Below, in pieces: positions 1 to 10,499 of a DNA stretch of 64,000 bases. The stretch is from Portulaca oleracea (Eukaryota > Streptophyta > Magnoliopsida > Caryophyllales > Portulacaceae). A model generated the notes under the pieces. That model saw nothing but the letters and a program-made list of their open reading frames with translations, was not told where the DNA came from and searched no databases. Position numbers and translations under genes: made by a program. The stretch spans positions 21,486,867-21,550,866 of the forward strand of contig CM055882.1 of assembly GCA_029582165.1 (NCBI GenBank), given 5' to 3'. Position 1 is the first letter of the stretch. Each line of letters opens with the position of its first letter.

Positions 1-2710
1 TTTAACCTCAAAGGTAACCTCTCAAAACCCCAAATTTCAGTTTCTCTAAACCCTAATCTGAAAATCCATGTTTTATATATGTTTCTTTTGTAATTTTCAT
101 CTCTTTTACTCTCTTTTATGGTGAATCCAAGTATACAATTGTATTGGTTAAGTTAGGGTTTAAGTTTTGAGTGTATGCATGTATGTTTCTAAGTGTTTAT
201 GAGGTTTTATGGTTGAATTCATGGTGGATGATGATTATATGTTAATGCATGTGAATTTCTTGAAAGATTCTGAGTATTCAAGGGCTGAGTTTATGTTTTA
301 AGATTATGAATTAAGTGTTATTATGTTTAATTTGGGTAAATTAGTGAGGTTTTGATGCAAGAGTTCAAGAATATGTCTTTTATGTTGAGTTTATGTTTAA
401 CCCATGGATGCATGTGGTTTTTAAGGTCCTTGATGAGTTAATTTTCAAGGTTTATATTCTGGAAATATGGTGGATTAAAGTTTAGGTGAGATTCGGTTAT
501 GTTTAGTATGATTAAGGGTGAAAAATCAAGTTAAAAACTGAAATTTCGGTAAATAAAGTTTCTGGTTAGTTTCTGGAAAATTTCCGAGACCTAAAAGTGG
601 GATATTAGGCCAGATTTTAACTCCATGAGATAGCCCAAAGTGTTAGCTAACCATAGGCTTTGGAATTTCGAAATTCCGACTAGTATGGGCCGGGATATGG
701 TCAAAACCGTAACGACACGAATTTGAGTACGTTTCTGGAGTCAGTAACTTGAAGGCTGATTTCCGTCCAGTTGGAGACTTTATTAATTTTTGTGGTGAAC
801 ATGAAAGTTTTAGATCACATTGCAAGCTTTCCGGAAAGGTATGGTTTGTAGTTATCCGATATCGGGAGTGTGAGTTACGAGCCCGGGAAGTAGGGCTGTC
901 CAGAACAAAGTTTCTGCCCAGATTAGGTTGTGTAAAATTCTATCCTAAGGGTCTTAAATCCATTCAATAGAGGTTTTTAAGATATGATAAGTTAGGAATA
1001 TATGACATGATCTTAAGAGTATAAGTTTAAGAGTGAAAAGCATGGGTTGAAGATCTAAGTATGTCCAAAGGTCTCTTTCATAGAAGTTATAAATTAAATT
1101 TAAGTTCTAAATTCTCTTCTTAAGATTAGCAATGAAAGCTCAAGGTTTTTGTTTTTAACCAAGTTTCTCATCTAATTTTATCAACCTCCAAGCGATAAGT
1201 AGCTCTAAGACTCTATCCTCTCACATCTCAACTCAATCTTTATCTTTCAACCACATTCCGAAACCTACAATCTATTCACATTTCACCATCTCTCATCTCA
1301 ATTACCACATCTTTAAGCCATCTTTGAGTTCGATGATTTCCATTCTAATCTCCAATCTTTGAGGGCCATTCTTCATCAATCTGAGCCATCATTCCAAGGT
1401 CCAAGTTCACTCTGTGATTTCACCTTCCAACTTCACCATCTCTATATCATCTCAACCCGAAAATCCTAAGTTTTCTAAACTCCAGTTCTGTCCGGGGCCG
1501 CTTTGGAGCCCTTCCACTCATTTTTAGCCTTCGGCCTGTTGACAAAATTCAAGATCATGATTTTCCCTATTCCGAAATGTACTCTTTTATGTCATTCTGA
1601 TTTTTCTAACTCAAGTTACACTTCAAACTCTATTTTTATATAAACCTGAAATTTTATTCCTAAAGTATTTCATTTATATTACTAAGTTTCTAAACTTATG
1701 AAGCTAATTTTGAACCTTATTCGGTTCTTCATTTTTATTTATTCTTATCTTAGTTGACAAGTTTTGAAAGCCATCTCCAAGCCGAACGCGCCTTAAGGTC
1801 TTTAGCGTCCCAAGGTACGGAAATTGTCCAACTTTTAACTCTTTATTTATCCTTCAACACAACTATCATTGTGATATTATGTCTACATCATGAACTAATA
1901 TCTTATATTGAATTATTTTCAAGCGATCCCGCCCCATCATATTCTAGCTAGTTACGTGAAGTGCTAGCCTATACTTTTAGATGCTCCTGATCAGAGTGTC
2001 CTAATGACACGGCGATGTCATTGCCTATGATCACCCAATCCAAATCTAGATCGGTTTGGGCATGCGCGTGTGTGAGGTGCTTCGGCATCGATCGTAAGGG
2101 ATACCGCTCATTTCTAATTATCACAAGTTCATTTCAGTTATTTATATTCATGTCTTATACATATACCAGTTATTTATATATATATATATATATATGCAAC
2201 AATTCAGTTTATTTATGTTTATCCCCTTTCCCGTTTTCAAAATGAATTTAAATGTCGGCACTAAAACCGTTTTCGAACGGTTTTACGTGTTAGAGGTTTA
2301 CGTACTGAGTGTTTCCCCACTCACCCTTTTGCAATGTTTTAATGTTTTGTTTTAGGAGGTTCGAGCTCCCAGGGCAAGGACAAGTCGGTTCCAAAGTAAT
2401 TCAAGGCTCTTGAGGTAGTTCTCTAAGGAAATCATTGGTTAGCAAGGGCGAGCAGAATTTTGGAAGTTGTTTTAGTATTTAAGCTATGTTTAAGTTATAT
2501 ACTTTATCCAAGGGTTGTATAAGTTTTATATGTGAAGGTTCTTAAGTTAGTAAGTTATCTTGTGGTTTTGGAAGTTCTTTGGTGTTGTTGCCTTGTCTCT
2601 TTTGGGAGACGGCGGTGACACTTCAACCTAAAAAGTGTTCCGCTGCGCTAATCGCGGGCTTAGCTTCTCTAAGTAGAGTTTAACCCTGTGATTAAGGTTG
2701 GGGTGTTACA
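1..2710 (+). mobile_element. Long LTR of a Ty3/gypsy element, probably Tekay-like; left end outside window
   Basis: The stretch carries no gene and ends at 2700-2710 in GGGGTGTTACA, the usual 3' terminus of long plant chromovirus LTRs. About 400 bp before the end it has a motif block often seen in such LTRs (about 2290-2370: start of a tract with CCCCACTCACCC followed by a GAGGTTCGAGC-like block). No primer-binding site for initiator tRNA-Met follows 2710, so this is a 3' LTR or a solo LTR rather than a 5' LTR. A (TA)n tract lies at about 2174-2196. The lineage assignment is inference from family knowledge; small ORFs inside it (for example 749-970) look like chance. Confidence 0.55.
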
Positions 2711-3555
2711 ATTGCGCAGCTTTGATATGGTTTTGTCCCTGATGACAGAAGGTTGTGGGACTGTGCGAAAGAAAATTACATTTTGTTCTAACTGTTTTAC
2801 ATTGTTCCAAGGCAATTGCTTTGGTTATACCCGATATTGTTTTTATGGATATCAATTTCATAAATCATCATAAATATAATAATTGTTTATATCAGTAAAA
2901 TTATATTATGTGTTTATATGTTTAACAAGAAATTATAAAGAAAAAATAAACATCAATTATGTACATCAATTTTATAATTGTTTATATAAACATTTTACGA
3001 AATTTAAAGTCATGTAAACTATAATTTAACAATAATTGTTTGATGCACGGGTATATTAAAGTCATATAAACAATTATAAAATTGGTATACATAATTTATG
3101 TTTATATATAAATAATTTGTTTATAATTTATATTTTTTTCTTTATAATTCATATGACTTTAAATTAACAATAAGCTATATATAATAATCTTTATATAAAC
3201 TATAATTTATGAAAATAATGTTTTTTTTCTTTATTTTTATATATAACAATTTGTTTATAATTTAAAATTATAATTTTTTTCTTTATGTTTAACAATAAAT
3301 TATAAACATAATAATTGTTTATATGACGTTAAATTATAATAAATGACTATTTTTTAATATAAACACTTTATGAAATTTATCACCACTATAGCTTTGATTA
3401 TATCAGACACAGATTGTAACTAATAATATATATTATACAATTTACACCTATGGGTTTCCATTATAAATTTTATATTCACTTATATTATAAATGTTTTTTA
3501 ATTATTAAACATTTACTTTTTAATATACCCGTGTATAGCACGGGTTAAACACTAG
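2711..3555 (+). mobile_element. Helitron-like element with a clear 3' terminus; 5' end not found
   Basis: The 3' end has the Helitron signature: a 7-bp stem ACCCGTG/CACGGGT (3527-3533 with 3539-3545), then a short spacer and terminal CTAG followed by host T (3552-3556). Upstream sequence is very AT-rich and contains an internal inverted repeat: the block around 2960-2985 is the near reverse complement of 3066-3091. The 5' TC terminus is not obvious, so the left border is nominal. No coding capacity is seen, so it is non-autonomous. Confidence 0.6.
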
Positions 3556-3556
3556 T

Positions 3557-3559
3557 AAC

Positions 3560-3613
<54 letters not shown>
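3557..3613. repeat. (AAT)n microsatellite at Helitron junction
   Basis: About 19 AAT units start one base after the 3' CTAG-T end of the preceding Helitron and run directly into the 5'-type sequence of the next one. Confidence 0.9.
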
Positions 3614-3614
<1 letters not shown>

Positions 3615-4509
3615 TATAAAAGTAGTATCTTTGAATTTTGAGATCGTGAGCTGTTAGTGAATTTCGGTCTTTCTAGCCAATGAGAATTTAGAAAAATAAA
3701 AATTAATAACCACTTTTCCCGCCCATAAAAAATACAGTATTTTACCCAAAATCAAACTCTAAAACCTTTGCAGTTATTATCCCTTGATTTTTGCAGTTAT
3801 AACCACCTTCAATATAGGATTTTATTATCACTTGATTTTTGCAGTTATAACGACCTTCAATATTTGATTTTTTTTTCAATTATAACTCTTTATATTTATC
3901 CCATCAATAGAGATAAGCTTCTTGGCAGTTTTAAGGTCGTCTCCCCATCTGATATAAAGTACGTCAGCATCACCATTGTCTGACGACACTGTGGGGTTTG
4001 GTGAGGGTGATGATGACGACTTCCCTAATACAACTCTCAAATTATAAGTGATGAAATTAAAGTCATAAACTACTTCCATTTTGTTGATTAATCTTGAAGG
4101 CAATTAGCTCAGCTTAATAAAATGTCAAGCATCAGTTGTGGTTTGAATGGATCTTCACAAACAAAATTTCGTAAGGTTTTAGTGTTTACACGTAATTTTA
4201 TTTTTGTTTTCTTCTTAGTAATAAACCAAAGCTAAATATTTGAATTTTAAAATATTTAGCAGATAACAAGTTTAGGTGCATGATGAAATTCGTCGTGGTC
4301 AACATTAGTTTGCATTTTAGGAAATTTTTTATTTCACCAGAGACTAATACATGTTTTGTTTGAACAATTTATTGTGATGTTTTTCATTTAATAATTTCAT
4401 CAATGTTTCATACTGTTTATTATATATCGACGATTAGTTATTCATGATTTTCTCCCCTTTAAAAAAACTATTTTGTTACACTTTGTGCATCGCACGGATT
4501 TAGGACTAG
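3608..4509 (+). mobile_element. Second non-autonomous Helitron-like element
   Basis: The left side (TATATAAAAGTAG at about 3615-3627) resembles the usual plant Helitron 5' end TCTATA...TAAAAG, with its first bases merged into the AAT microsatellite. The right side ends in CTAG-T (4506-4510), preceded by a short GTGC/GCAC stem (4485-4495), weaker than in the previous element. Nothing in it looks coding. Confidence 0.5.
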
Positions 4510-4570
4510 TAATAGTAATAGTAATAGTAATAACGACGACGACGACAATATTAACAACCACAACAACAAT
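4510..4570. repeat. Compound triplet microsatellite (AGT, ACG, CAA)
   Basis: Successive short runs of AAT/AGT, CGA and CAA-type triplets begin directly at the 3' end of the second Helitron, repeating the arrangement seen at 3557. Confidence 0.85.
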
Positions 4571-4576
4571 AATAGA

Positions 4577-4696
4577 CTATACTTATATAAAAAGCTAACT
4601 AGGGATTTGCTTGTCCCAGTTTTGATATTACAAGGATAATTTTGTAAATTGAAATTGGGACATGCAACTCCTTATTCTCTTTTTATATGAGTATAG
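4577..4696. mobile_element. Short foldback MITE, about 120 bp
   Basis: The two ends are near-perfect inverted repeats: CTATACTTATATAAAAAG (4577-4594) against CTTTTTATATGAGTATAG (4679-4696). A second inner inverted pair is TTGCTTGTCCCA with TGGGACATGCAA. The outer repeat resembles a Helitron 5' end, so it may be derived from two opposed Helitron termini. Superfamily not assigned. Confidence 0.6.
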
Positions 4697-4751
4697 ATAT
4701 AGATAGATACAATATAAATAAATAATCTAAAAGTTTTGTCTAACACAAAAC

Positions 4752-5726
4752 TAATGGTGCGTTTGGTGTTTCTTAGGAAAGACTCTAATGGGAAAAACTT
4801 TGGAATATTTATTTTAAAAAATCCCTAACTTTGGGAGTTGTCAGTGAAAATATCCCAAACTTTATGTTTGAGTGAGTATGGCCCAAAGTTTAGGGGTGGT
4901 ATTTGTGAATGTCCCACCACATAATCAAGTGAAGTTGGACTTGCTAGAATTATGATGTGTACACCGGCAATTGCTTATGTGGCAGGGTAGGCTTCTAACT
5001 CAACCATAAAAAACACACACACACACACACAAACCTAAATTGTTATTTTCTTCCATTGGATTGTTGGGTAATCAAACAGTAAAAAGAAAACCTCACATTC
5101 TTGCACTTTTCTTCATCTTCGTGACCAATCGTTCACCACTTATGTGTAAACAAACAAACAAACAAACAGTACAACAACTCCTTGGAATTCTTCTCATCCG
5201 GTCTTCAAATCATGAAAGGGGAGACACCCACGGGGGGTTTAAAAGTTCAGCGGGGAAGGTTGGATTTGGAGAAGAGAGAAGGGGTCAGGAATAAAGAATG
5301 TGAGGGACAAGTGTATGATTAGATGAGGTGGACAATTAAATGTGTTAAATATAGTCTAATTTGCCACATAAGCAATTGTCGGCGTACACGTCATAATTCC
5401 GTCAAGTCCAACTTCACTTGACTCGGTGTTGGGACATTCACAAATACCACCCCCAAACTTTGGGTCGTATTCACTCAAACATGAAGTTTGGGATATTCCT
5501 ACCGACAACCCCCCAAAGTTAGGGATTTTTAAAATAAATATTCCAAAATCTTTCCTAAGAATGACTTCCCTTAGGAGGAAATTGTTTACTGAGCTTGAAA
5601 GTTAAATAATAAGTCTTACACTAAAATTTTCCCATCTATTTGTCACAATTAAACATGGGAAAGTTTGTCTACTTAGAAAAATTTATGAACTTTTTCGGGA
5701 AAGTTTGGGAACTAAACACACCATAA
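4752..5726. mobile_element. Tourist-like (PIF/Harbinger) MITE, interrupted by a MULE
   Basis: Element 4755-5723 begins TGGTGCGTTTGG and ends CCAAACACACCA-type (AAACACACCA) and is bounded by TAA on both sides (4752-4754 and 5724-5726), the 3-bp TWA duplication of PIF/Harbinger elements. Its interior is interrupted by the Mutator-type element 4802-5544. No transposase is present. Confidence 0.6.
4793..5553. mobile_element. Non-autonomous Mutator-like element with ~190-bp terminal inverted repeats
   Basis: Element 4802-5544 has long inverted arms: left arm about 4802-4990 and right arm about 5360-5544, starting GGAATATTTATTTTAAAAAA on the left and its reverse complement on the right. Direct repeats AAAAACTTT (4793-4801) and AAAATCTTT (5545-5553) are a 9-bp target duplication with one mismatch, as expected for Mutator. 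The roughly 370-bp centre contains an (AC)n tract near 5010-5030 and an 84-codon open frame (5040-5294) that I do not recognise and do not call a gene. Confidence 0.75.
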
Positions 5727-6300
5727 ACTCATAGATAAAATTGGACTATTAATTTAATAATAAATAAATGTAAAAAATAAATTATTTTTAATACAATTGA
5801 TTGAATTATTTAATGGATAAATAAACATTAGATACATAAGGATGCAATAAAAATAAAGGAACATACCAAAAAAAAAAATATAATCCAATTAAGTCATACA
5901 CATAAAAATAAACTCTTTTCAATATTTTCTTTTTAATTAAAGTTGTTTTCAATAGACTAGATATATGTCCCGTCCTACGGACGGGTTAGGACCCTATTTT
6001 TTTTGTAGTGTGTGATAAATTTATCTTATCTATAATATTCATAGTTACATTATTCCACTTTTTTTTTTACGTTATTAATTGTTCCTTACCTATTTTACAT
6101 AATATTTATTTTAAAATTCATATATTTAATAAATAATGTCACTGATGTGATTTGCCTTACACACAATACCTTAGTAAAAATTATAAATTATATATTTAAA
6201 AACTCATATACTTCAATAATGTGACTTAGATTCTCAATCATTATCCTATCCACCCACTTTATTCCACATTTCTCACCCGCCAACTATCTTACAATTTTCT

Positions 6301-7275
6301 TATATATATTTAGTGTACTAATGCACATAAAATATATTATATTAAATACATTTTAGTTTACCTTAGATTTTGATAAGTATATAAAATCACAAACAGTAAT
6401 AGAAGTATTTATAATTTTATATGTAATATTATGTTCATTTTCAAAAATAATGTACATTAATTTAGTTTGCATACTCATGAAAACTATAATGATTTAAAAA
6501 TGAGCATATGTTAAGACTCTTAGCGTTTTCTATTGTCAAATAATATCCAACCCGCATTTACTTGGATCGGAAAATATACCTGACTCGTATTGACCCGAAC
6601 CCGGAATTCACTTAACCCATATTTACTTGATCTCGAAATACACCTAATTCGTATTTACCCGAACATCGAAAAGAAGAAATTGAAAAATGGAAACGAAGCA
6701 ACCTTAATATATCAGACCCGTATTTACCTTATCAATATATATAATTGACACGTATTTAACCAACTTCTAGAATTGATTGGTTTGGACATAAAGTTTTATT
6801 TGATCGATGTTAGACTCCTTAATTATTGTAGGACGGGTTAAAAATTACAGTTTTATCATATATATTTGGTGTAAAAATGTACATAAAAGATATTTTATTA
6901 ATCATATTTTATTTTACCTTGGATTTCAATAAGTATGGAGAATTACAAACAACAATACAAGTATTTATAATTTTATATGTAATACTATGTTCATTTATCG
7001 AATACAATGCACACTAATTTAGTTTGCATACTCATAAAAATTTTGTTGCTTTAAAAATTGCCATATGCTAAGACTTTGAGCATTTTTTTTATTGTCAAAT
7101 AATATCCAACCCGTATTTACCCGATTCCGAAATATACATGACCCGAACCCGAAATACACTTAAACTCATATTTACTTGAACCCTAAATACACCTAACTCG
7201 TATTTACCCGAACCCGAAATATGTCGGACTCGTATTTACCTTGTCTTATATACACTTGACACGTATTTAACCCGC
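6301..7275. repeat. Tandem duplication (~560-bp period) inside the Helitron, with a ~33-bp minisatellite
   Basis: The block beginning at 6301 recurs from about 6860 with scattered substitutions (for example ATATTTAGTGTACTAATG versus ATATTTGGTGTAAAAATG). Each copy contains several imperfect copies of an ACCCGAACCCGAAATACACC-type unit (about 6545-6670 and 7100-7270). Confidence 0.7.
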
Positions 7276-7880
7276 TTGTTATAAATATATTTAAGGTTAA
7301 AAGAGTAAATTCGATTGTAAATACAAGCTACAAAATAAACTACTACGCAATCAACTCTTTCCTTACGTTAACTTACCTTACCCTATTTACTTTCCTACTT
7401 ACCTACACATCAAAAAATAAATATAAATTTGACAAAAGGAGAATATTAGGATAAATTTTTATGTGAACTCGAGCTATAATTCTATAAAGCAAGGTGTTTA
7501 TTATTATACTTTAACTACTTTACTTACTATTATATTAGAGGGCAAAAAAGTAAATTCGATTATCTAAATTTATCAAAAATTATCAAAGTTAAAAAATAAA
7601 AAAATAATTTTAATATATTAGGATAAATTTGATAAAAGTTACCAAAAATTACAAAAAATTACCAAAATTTAACTTTTACCCAACTATTTTTTATTCATGA
7701 ATTTGACACATCCTTACTATTGTATTCGAGGTCAAAAAAGTAAATTCAAGTCAAACAATTTTTCGTCCCCGGCCTCAATAAGCACTCTTTATATATAGAA
7801 GAGATATAGTTACCAATAATTACTAAAATTTAACTTTTACTCGACTATTTTTTACCCATTAATTTGACACACCCTTACTA

Positions 7881-8134
7881 CTCCCTCCATTCTATATTAA
7901 TTGTCGTCTTTGGAAATCACGCAGTAAAATTTCAAAAATTTTGACCATAAATTCCTCAATATATACAATGAGCTGTTGTATAAAATTACCACCATTAGAT
8001 TTATAACGAAAAATACAATCAAAGTATACAATTGTAATTGTGAATAACATATTATGTAAGAAATTATCAATCAAAGAGTGACTTTTGAGACCATTGAAAC
8101 CAAAATTATGACAATTAATATAGAACGAATGAAG
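7881..8134. mobile_element. Stowaway MITE nested in the Helitron
   Basis: Terminal inverted repeats are CTCCCTCCATTCTATATTAA (7881-7900) and TTAATATAGAACGAATGAAG (8115-8134), flanked by TA on both sides (7879-7880, 8135-8136). This is the TA duplication and CTCCCTCC terminus of Stowaway (Tc1/mariner). The open frame 7892-8392 on - runs through it and is not a gene. Confidence 0.8.
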
Positions 8135-8221
8135 TATTATATTCAAGGGCAAAAAAGTAATTTCATGTCGAACAATTTTTGGTTCCTCAACCTCAACAAG
8201 CCTCTTTATATATAGAGTAGA

Positions 8222-8505
8222 TAAGATAAAAATACCTGTAAAAAATAGATAAGATAAAAATAAATTAATAACGATACAATAAAGATGAAGAAACATACTG
8301 GAAGTAAAAATGAAAATCTGATTCCAGAGCATAATCCCTAATCTCGTGAGTCTTAATTGCTTTTTCCAGAGGATTTTGTTCATTACCCGCACACTTCCGC
8401 CTTACGAGTAACAGCGACGTCCGCGGGCACATCTTTCTCCTTGACGATCTCACTTCCCCAATATCCCAATTCTCTTCCCATCCTCTCAAATTTGACAACC
8501 AAAAT
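8222..8505 (+). promoter_or_regulatory. Upstream region and 5' leader of the BSD gene
   Basis: Only 284 bp separate the Helitron 5' terminus from the ATG. The distal half is AT-rich and holds a duplicated AGATAAGATAAAAAT (8219-8233 and 8247-8261). The proximal 120 bp are pyrimidine-rich, as in plant 5' leaders. I see no convincing TATA box, so the transcription start is not assigned. Core promoter elements must lie here or inside the Helitron. Confidence 0.5.
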
Positions 8506-9900
8506 ATGAACTTTTTCAAGGCTGTATTCGCAGACGACCCAGATCCACCGGCATCACCTCCATCCGACCATGAATCTTCACCATCATCTTCAAACCCGAC
8601 CCAAACCCGTCAACCTACCTCTGATGATGATGAGCCCGAAACCACTTCCAACCCAGCAACCCCATCTGCCGGTTGGAGCTTTGGGGGATTGGTGAAGACT
8701 TTGCAGGTTAAATCTGATTGGATCGACACTTACCGCCGTGATCTGGAGGAGTTCGGGTCGGGTTTGAGGAAAGAGACTGAAGTTCTTCGTGAAGTTGCTA
8801 GCAAGGCTGTTAAGGAGTTGCCTTCCTCGCTTGAAATCGGTGCTTCTAAGGCTCAAGTTTCTTTGGAATCAGTTGGTCAGGCTATTGATTCAATCGGGTT
8901 GGCTGTTGCTGATATTATCTCTCAAGGTAAAGACTCTTTGATTGCTCATGACAATGATTCTAATGATGGGTATGATGTTACTGGTAGTGTAACTGGTAAT
9001 TCTAATGCACAAAGGGTTAGCTCTGTTGGGAGGTATAGTAGATTTGACTCCCAATTAAGGGCTATTCAGTCTGATGTGAATACTTTTGTTGAAGAACCTG
9101 ATGATGTTGCTGATTATAATAAGTGGGTGTCTGAGTTTGACCTTGAGGACAAAAAGGAGGAAATTGAGGTTTTGATGGAGGAGAATGGGAATATTGAGGG
9201 TATTTATAAAAGGTTTGTCCCTAACAATGTGGAACATGATGTGTTTTGGAAGAGATATTTTTATAGGATTCATAAGCTTAAACAAGCTGAGAGTATGAGG
9301 GAGAAGTTGGTAAAGAGGGCAATTTCAACTGAGGAAGAGGAAGAATTGAGTTGGGATGTTGATGATGATGAAGAAGGGAATGGGGATGGGGAACAGGAGG
9401 GGAATAAGGTTGATGGGTCGGTTGAAAATCTGAGTGGTGATACTCAGGAACAAGGTAATGAAACGAAAATTGCAGCGGAGAATAAAGTCGTTGAAGAATC
9501 CCATGTCGAGAAATCAGAGACGAGTAACAAGGTGGAAAGCAATGAAAAAAGCATTGCTGTTGAATCAACAGATGGGGAACTTTCAAACAAAGAATCACAG
9601 TGTGAAGGGGCTTCTATAGCGAATACTGATGAGGCATTAAACAAGCTTAAGGGTAAGATAGTTCCGGAAGTGAAGACTGAGGCTGTTGAGTCTGGCAAAG
9701 ATAGTGACATTTCAGTTGTATCAACACAACCATCCACAGAGGAGGACGACATGGGCTGGGATGAGATTGAAGATATTGGCAGTGATGATGAAAAGAAAGT
9801 TACTCGGAGTAAGAGCCCAAACAGAGAAGATTTGCGGAAGCGATTAAGTGCTGCTGATGATGATGAAGACTTGAGTTGGGATATCGAAGATGATGACTAG
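8506..9900 (+). CDS. BSD domain-containing protein, 464 aa, single exon
   Basis: The ORF is complete with no interruption and encodes an acidic protein. The N-terminus is Pro/Ser-rich (about residues 1-50). A helical segment with the motif SAGWSFGGLVKTL follows at about 50-66. The BSD domain lies at about residues 204-260 and has its diagnostic end, VPNNVEHDVFWKRYFYRIHKL. The C-terminal 200 residues are very acidic, with repeated (D/E)LSWD(V/I) modules near residues 282 and 459. BSD domains occur in TFIIH p62, synapse-associated proteins and plant DOS2-like proteins; the plant members of this architecture have no settled biochemical role, so none is claimed. The start was chosen because MNFFK-type starts are usual for the family and no in-frame upstream ATG extends it. 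It is the only intact single-exon cellular gene here, and a Helitron sits immediately upstream. Confidence 0.9.
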   Translation: MNFFKAVFADDPDPPASPPSDHESSPSSSNPTQTRQPTSDDDEPETTSNPATPSAGWSFGGLVKTLQVKSDWIDTYRRDLEEFGSGLRKETEVLREVASKAVKELPSSLEIGASKAQVSLESVGQAIDSIGLAVADIISQGKDSLIAHDNDSNDGYDVTGSVTGNSNAQRVSSVGRYSRFDSQLRAIQSDVNTFVEEPDDVADYNKWVSEFDLEDKKEEIEVLMEENGNIEGIYKRFVPNNVEHDVFWKRYFYRIHKLKQAESMREKLVKRAISTEEEEELSWDVDDDEEGNGDGEQEGNKVDGSVENLSGDTQEQGNETKIAAENKVVEESHVEKSETSNKVESNEKSIAVESTDGELSNKESQCEGASIANTDEALNKLKGKIVPEVKTEAVESGKDSDISVVSTQPSTEEDDMGWDEIEDIGSDDEKKVTRSKSPNREDLRKRLSAADDDEDLSWDIEDDD

Positions 9901-10480
9901 ACAGTGCATGCTTAATTGCTATTCTTGTGATGTTTAGGTATGCGACTAAGTTATATTGTGTGCATTTAGTGATATGGATATATGATCCCTTGAAATTGTT
10001 CTATTTATCTTTTGCTTTGGGGGAAGACAATGCATCTGTTATTTTGCGTCATTCAAATGCAACCATTTATGAGAATGTTTGATTGCATCTTTTTATTGTA
10101 TATACAGATGAAAACACTTGTTCACATGATTTTATTCAAATGGATGTCCATAAGGTTTAGATTGTGAATATGCCGAATTATATCTCGTGATTATTCCCCT
10201 CAGACATCAAATTATTACTCGAGATGCCTGCTCACACGGAAATACTTCCTTCAGCATGTAATAGTTTGTTGTCCATGTCTGGCGTAATACTTTCTTACAA
10301 TAGCATGGCTCACTTTGCCACCTTATTTTTCTCGATAGTTCTTGATTTGAGACTTTGTATGACCATAGATCAAAGCTACTGGATCTGGTTATGTTGCTTT
10401 GACTAAGATTGTGGGATCCTAATAAGCAAGGAAACCATCTTGTTGGAAGTCCCCTTTGGTTTTTTGATATTTTTGTTTTC
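9901..10480 (+). other. 3' flank / probable 3' UTR of the BSD gene
   Basis: Non-coding sequence without transposon signatures follows the stop codon. It is moderately AT-rich, and no clear AATAAA was found. The open frames 10207-10488 (-) and 10224-10406 (+) overlap each other and resemble nothing I recognise. Confidence 0.4.
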
Positions 10481-10499
10481 GTCTTCACTTTATTTCAGT

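Larger units (their letters stand above)
5957..8221 (-). mobile_element. Non-autonomous Helitron, 2.26 kb, complete at both ends
   Basis: Read on the minus strand it starts TCTACTCTATATATAAAGAG at 8221 with host A before it (8222). It ends in a CCCGTCC...GGACGGG hairpin (about 5970-5986) followed by CTAG-T (5960-5956). Both borders fit insertion between A and T. A second 5'-like terminus (TCTATATATAAAGAG, near 7798-7785) and repeated sub-terminal sequence (CTTTTTTGCCC-type) inside it suggest it absorbed or stacked relatives. It also holds a 560-bp tandem duplication and a Stowaway MITE. No Rep/helicase ORF. Confidence 0.75.

Noticed and set aside
749..970. 73-codon ORF in the first LTR
   Set aside because: No recognisable domain, lies in LTR sequence, and overlaps another frame on the opposite strand.
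7892..8392. 166-codon minus-strand ORF upstream of the BSD gene
   Set aside because: It crosses a Stowaway MITE, a Helitron terminus and the BSD 5' leader, so it cannot be a conserved gene.
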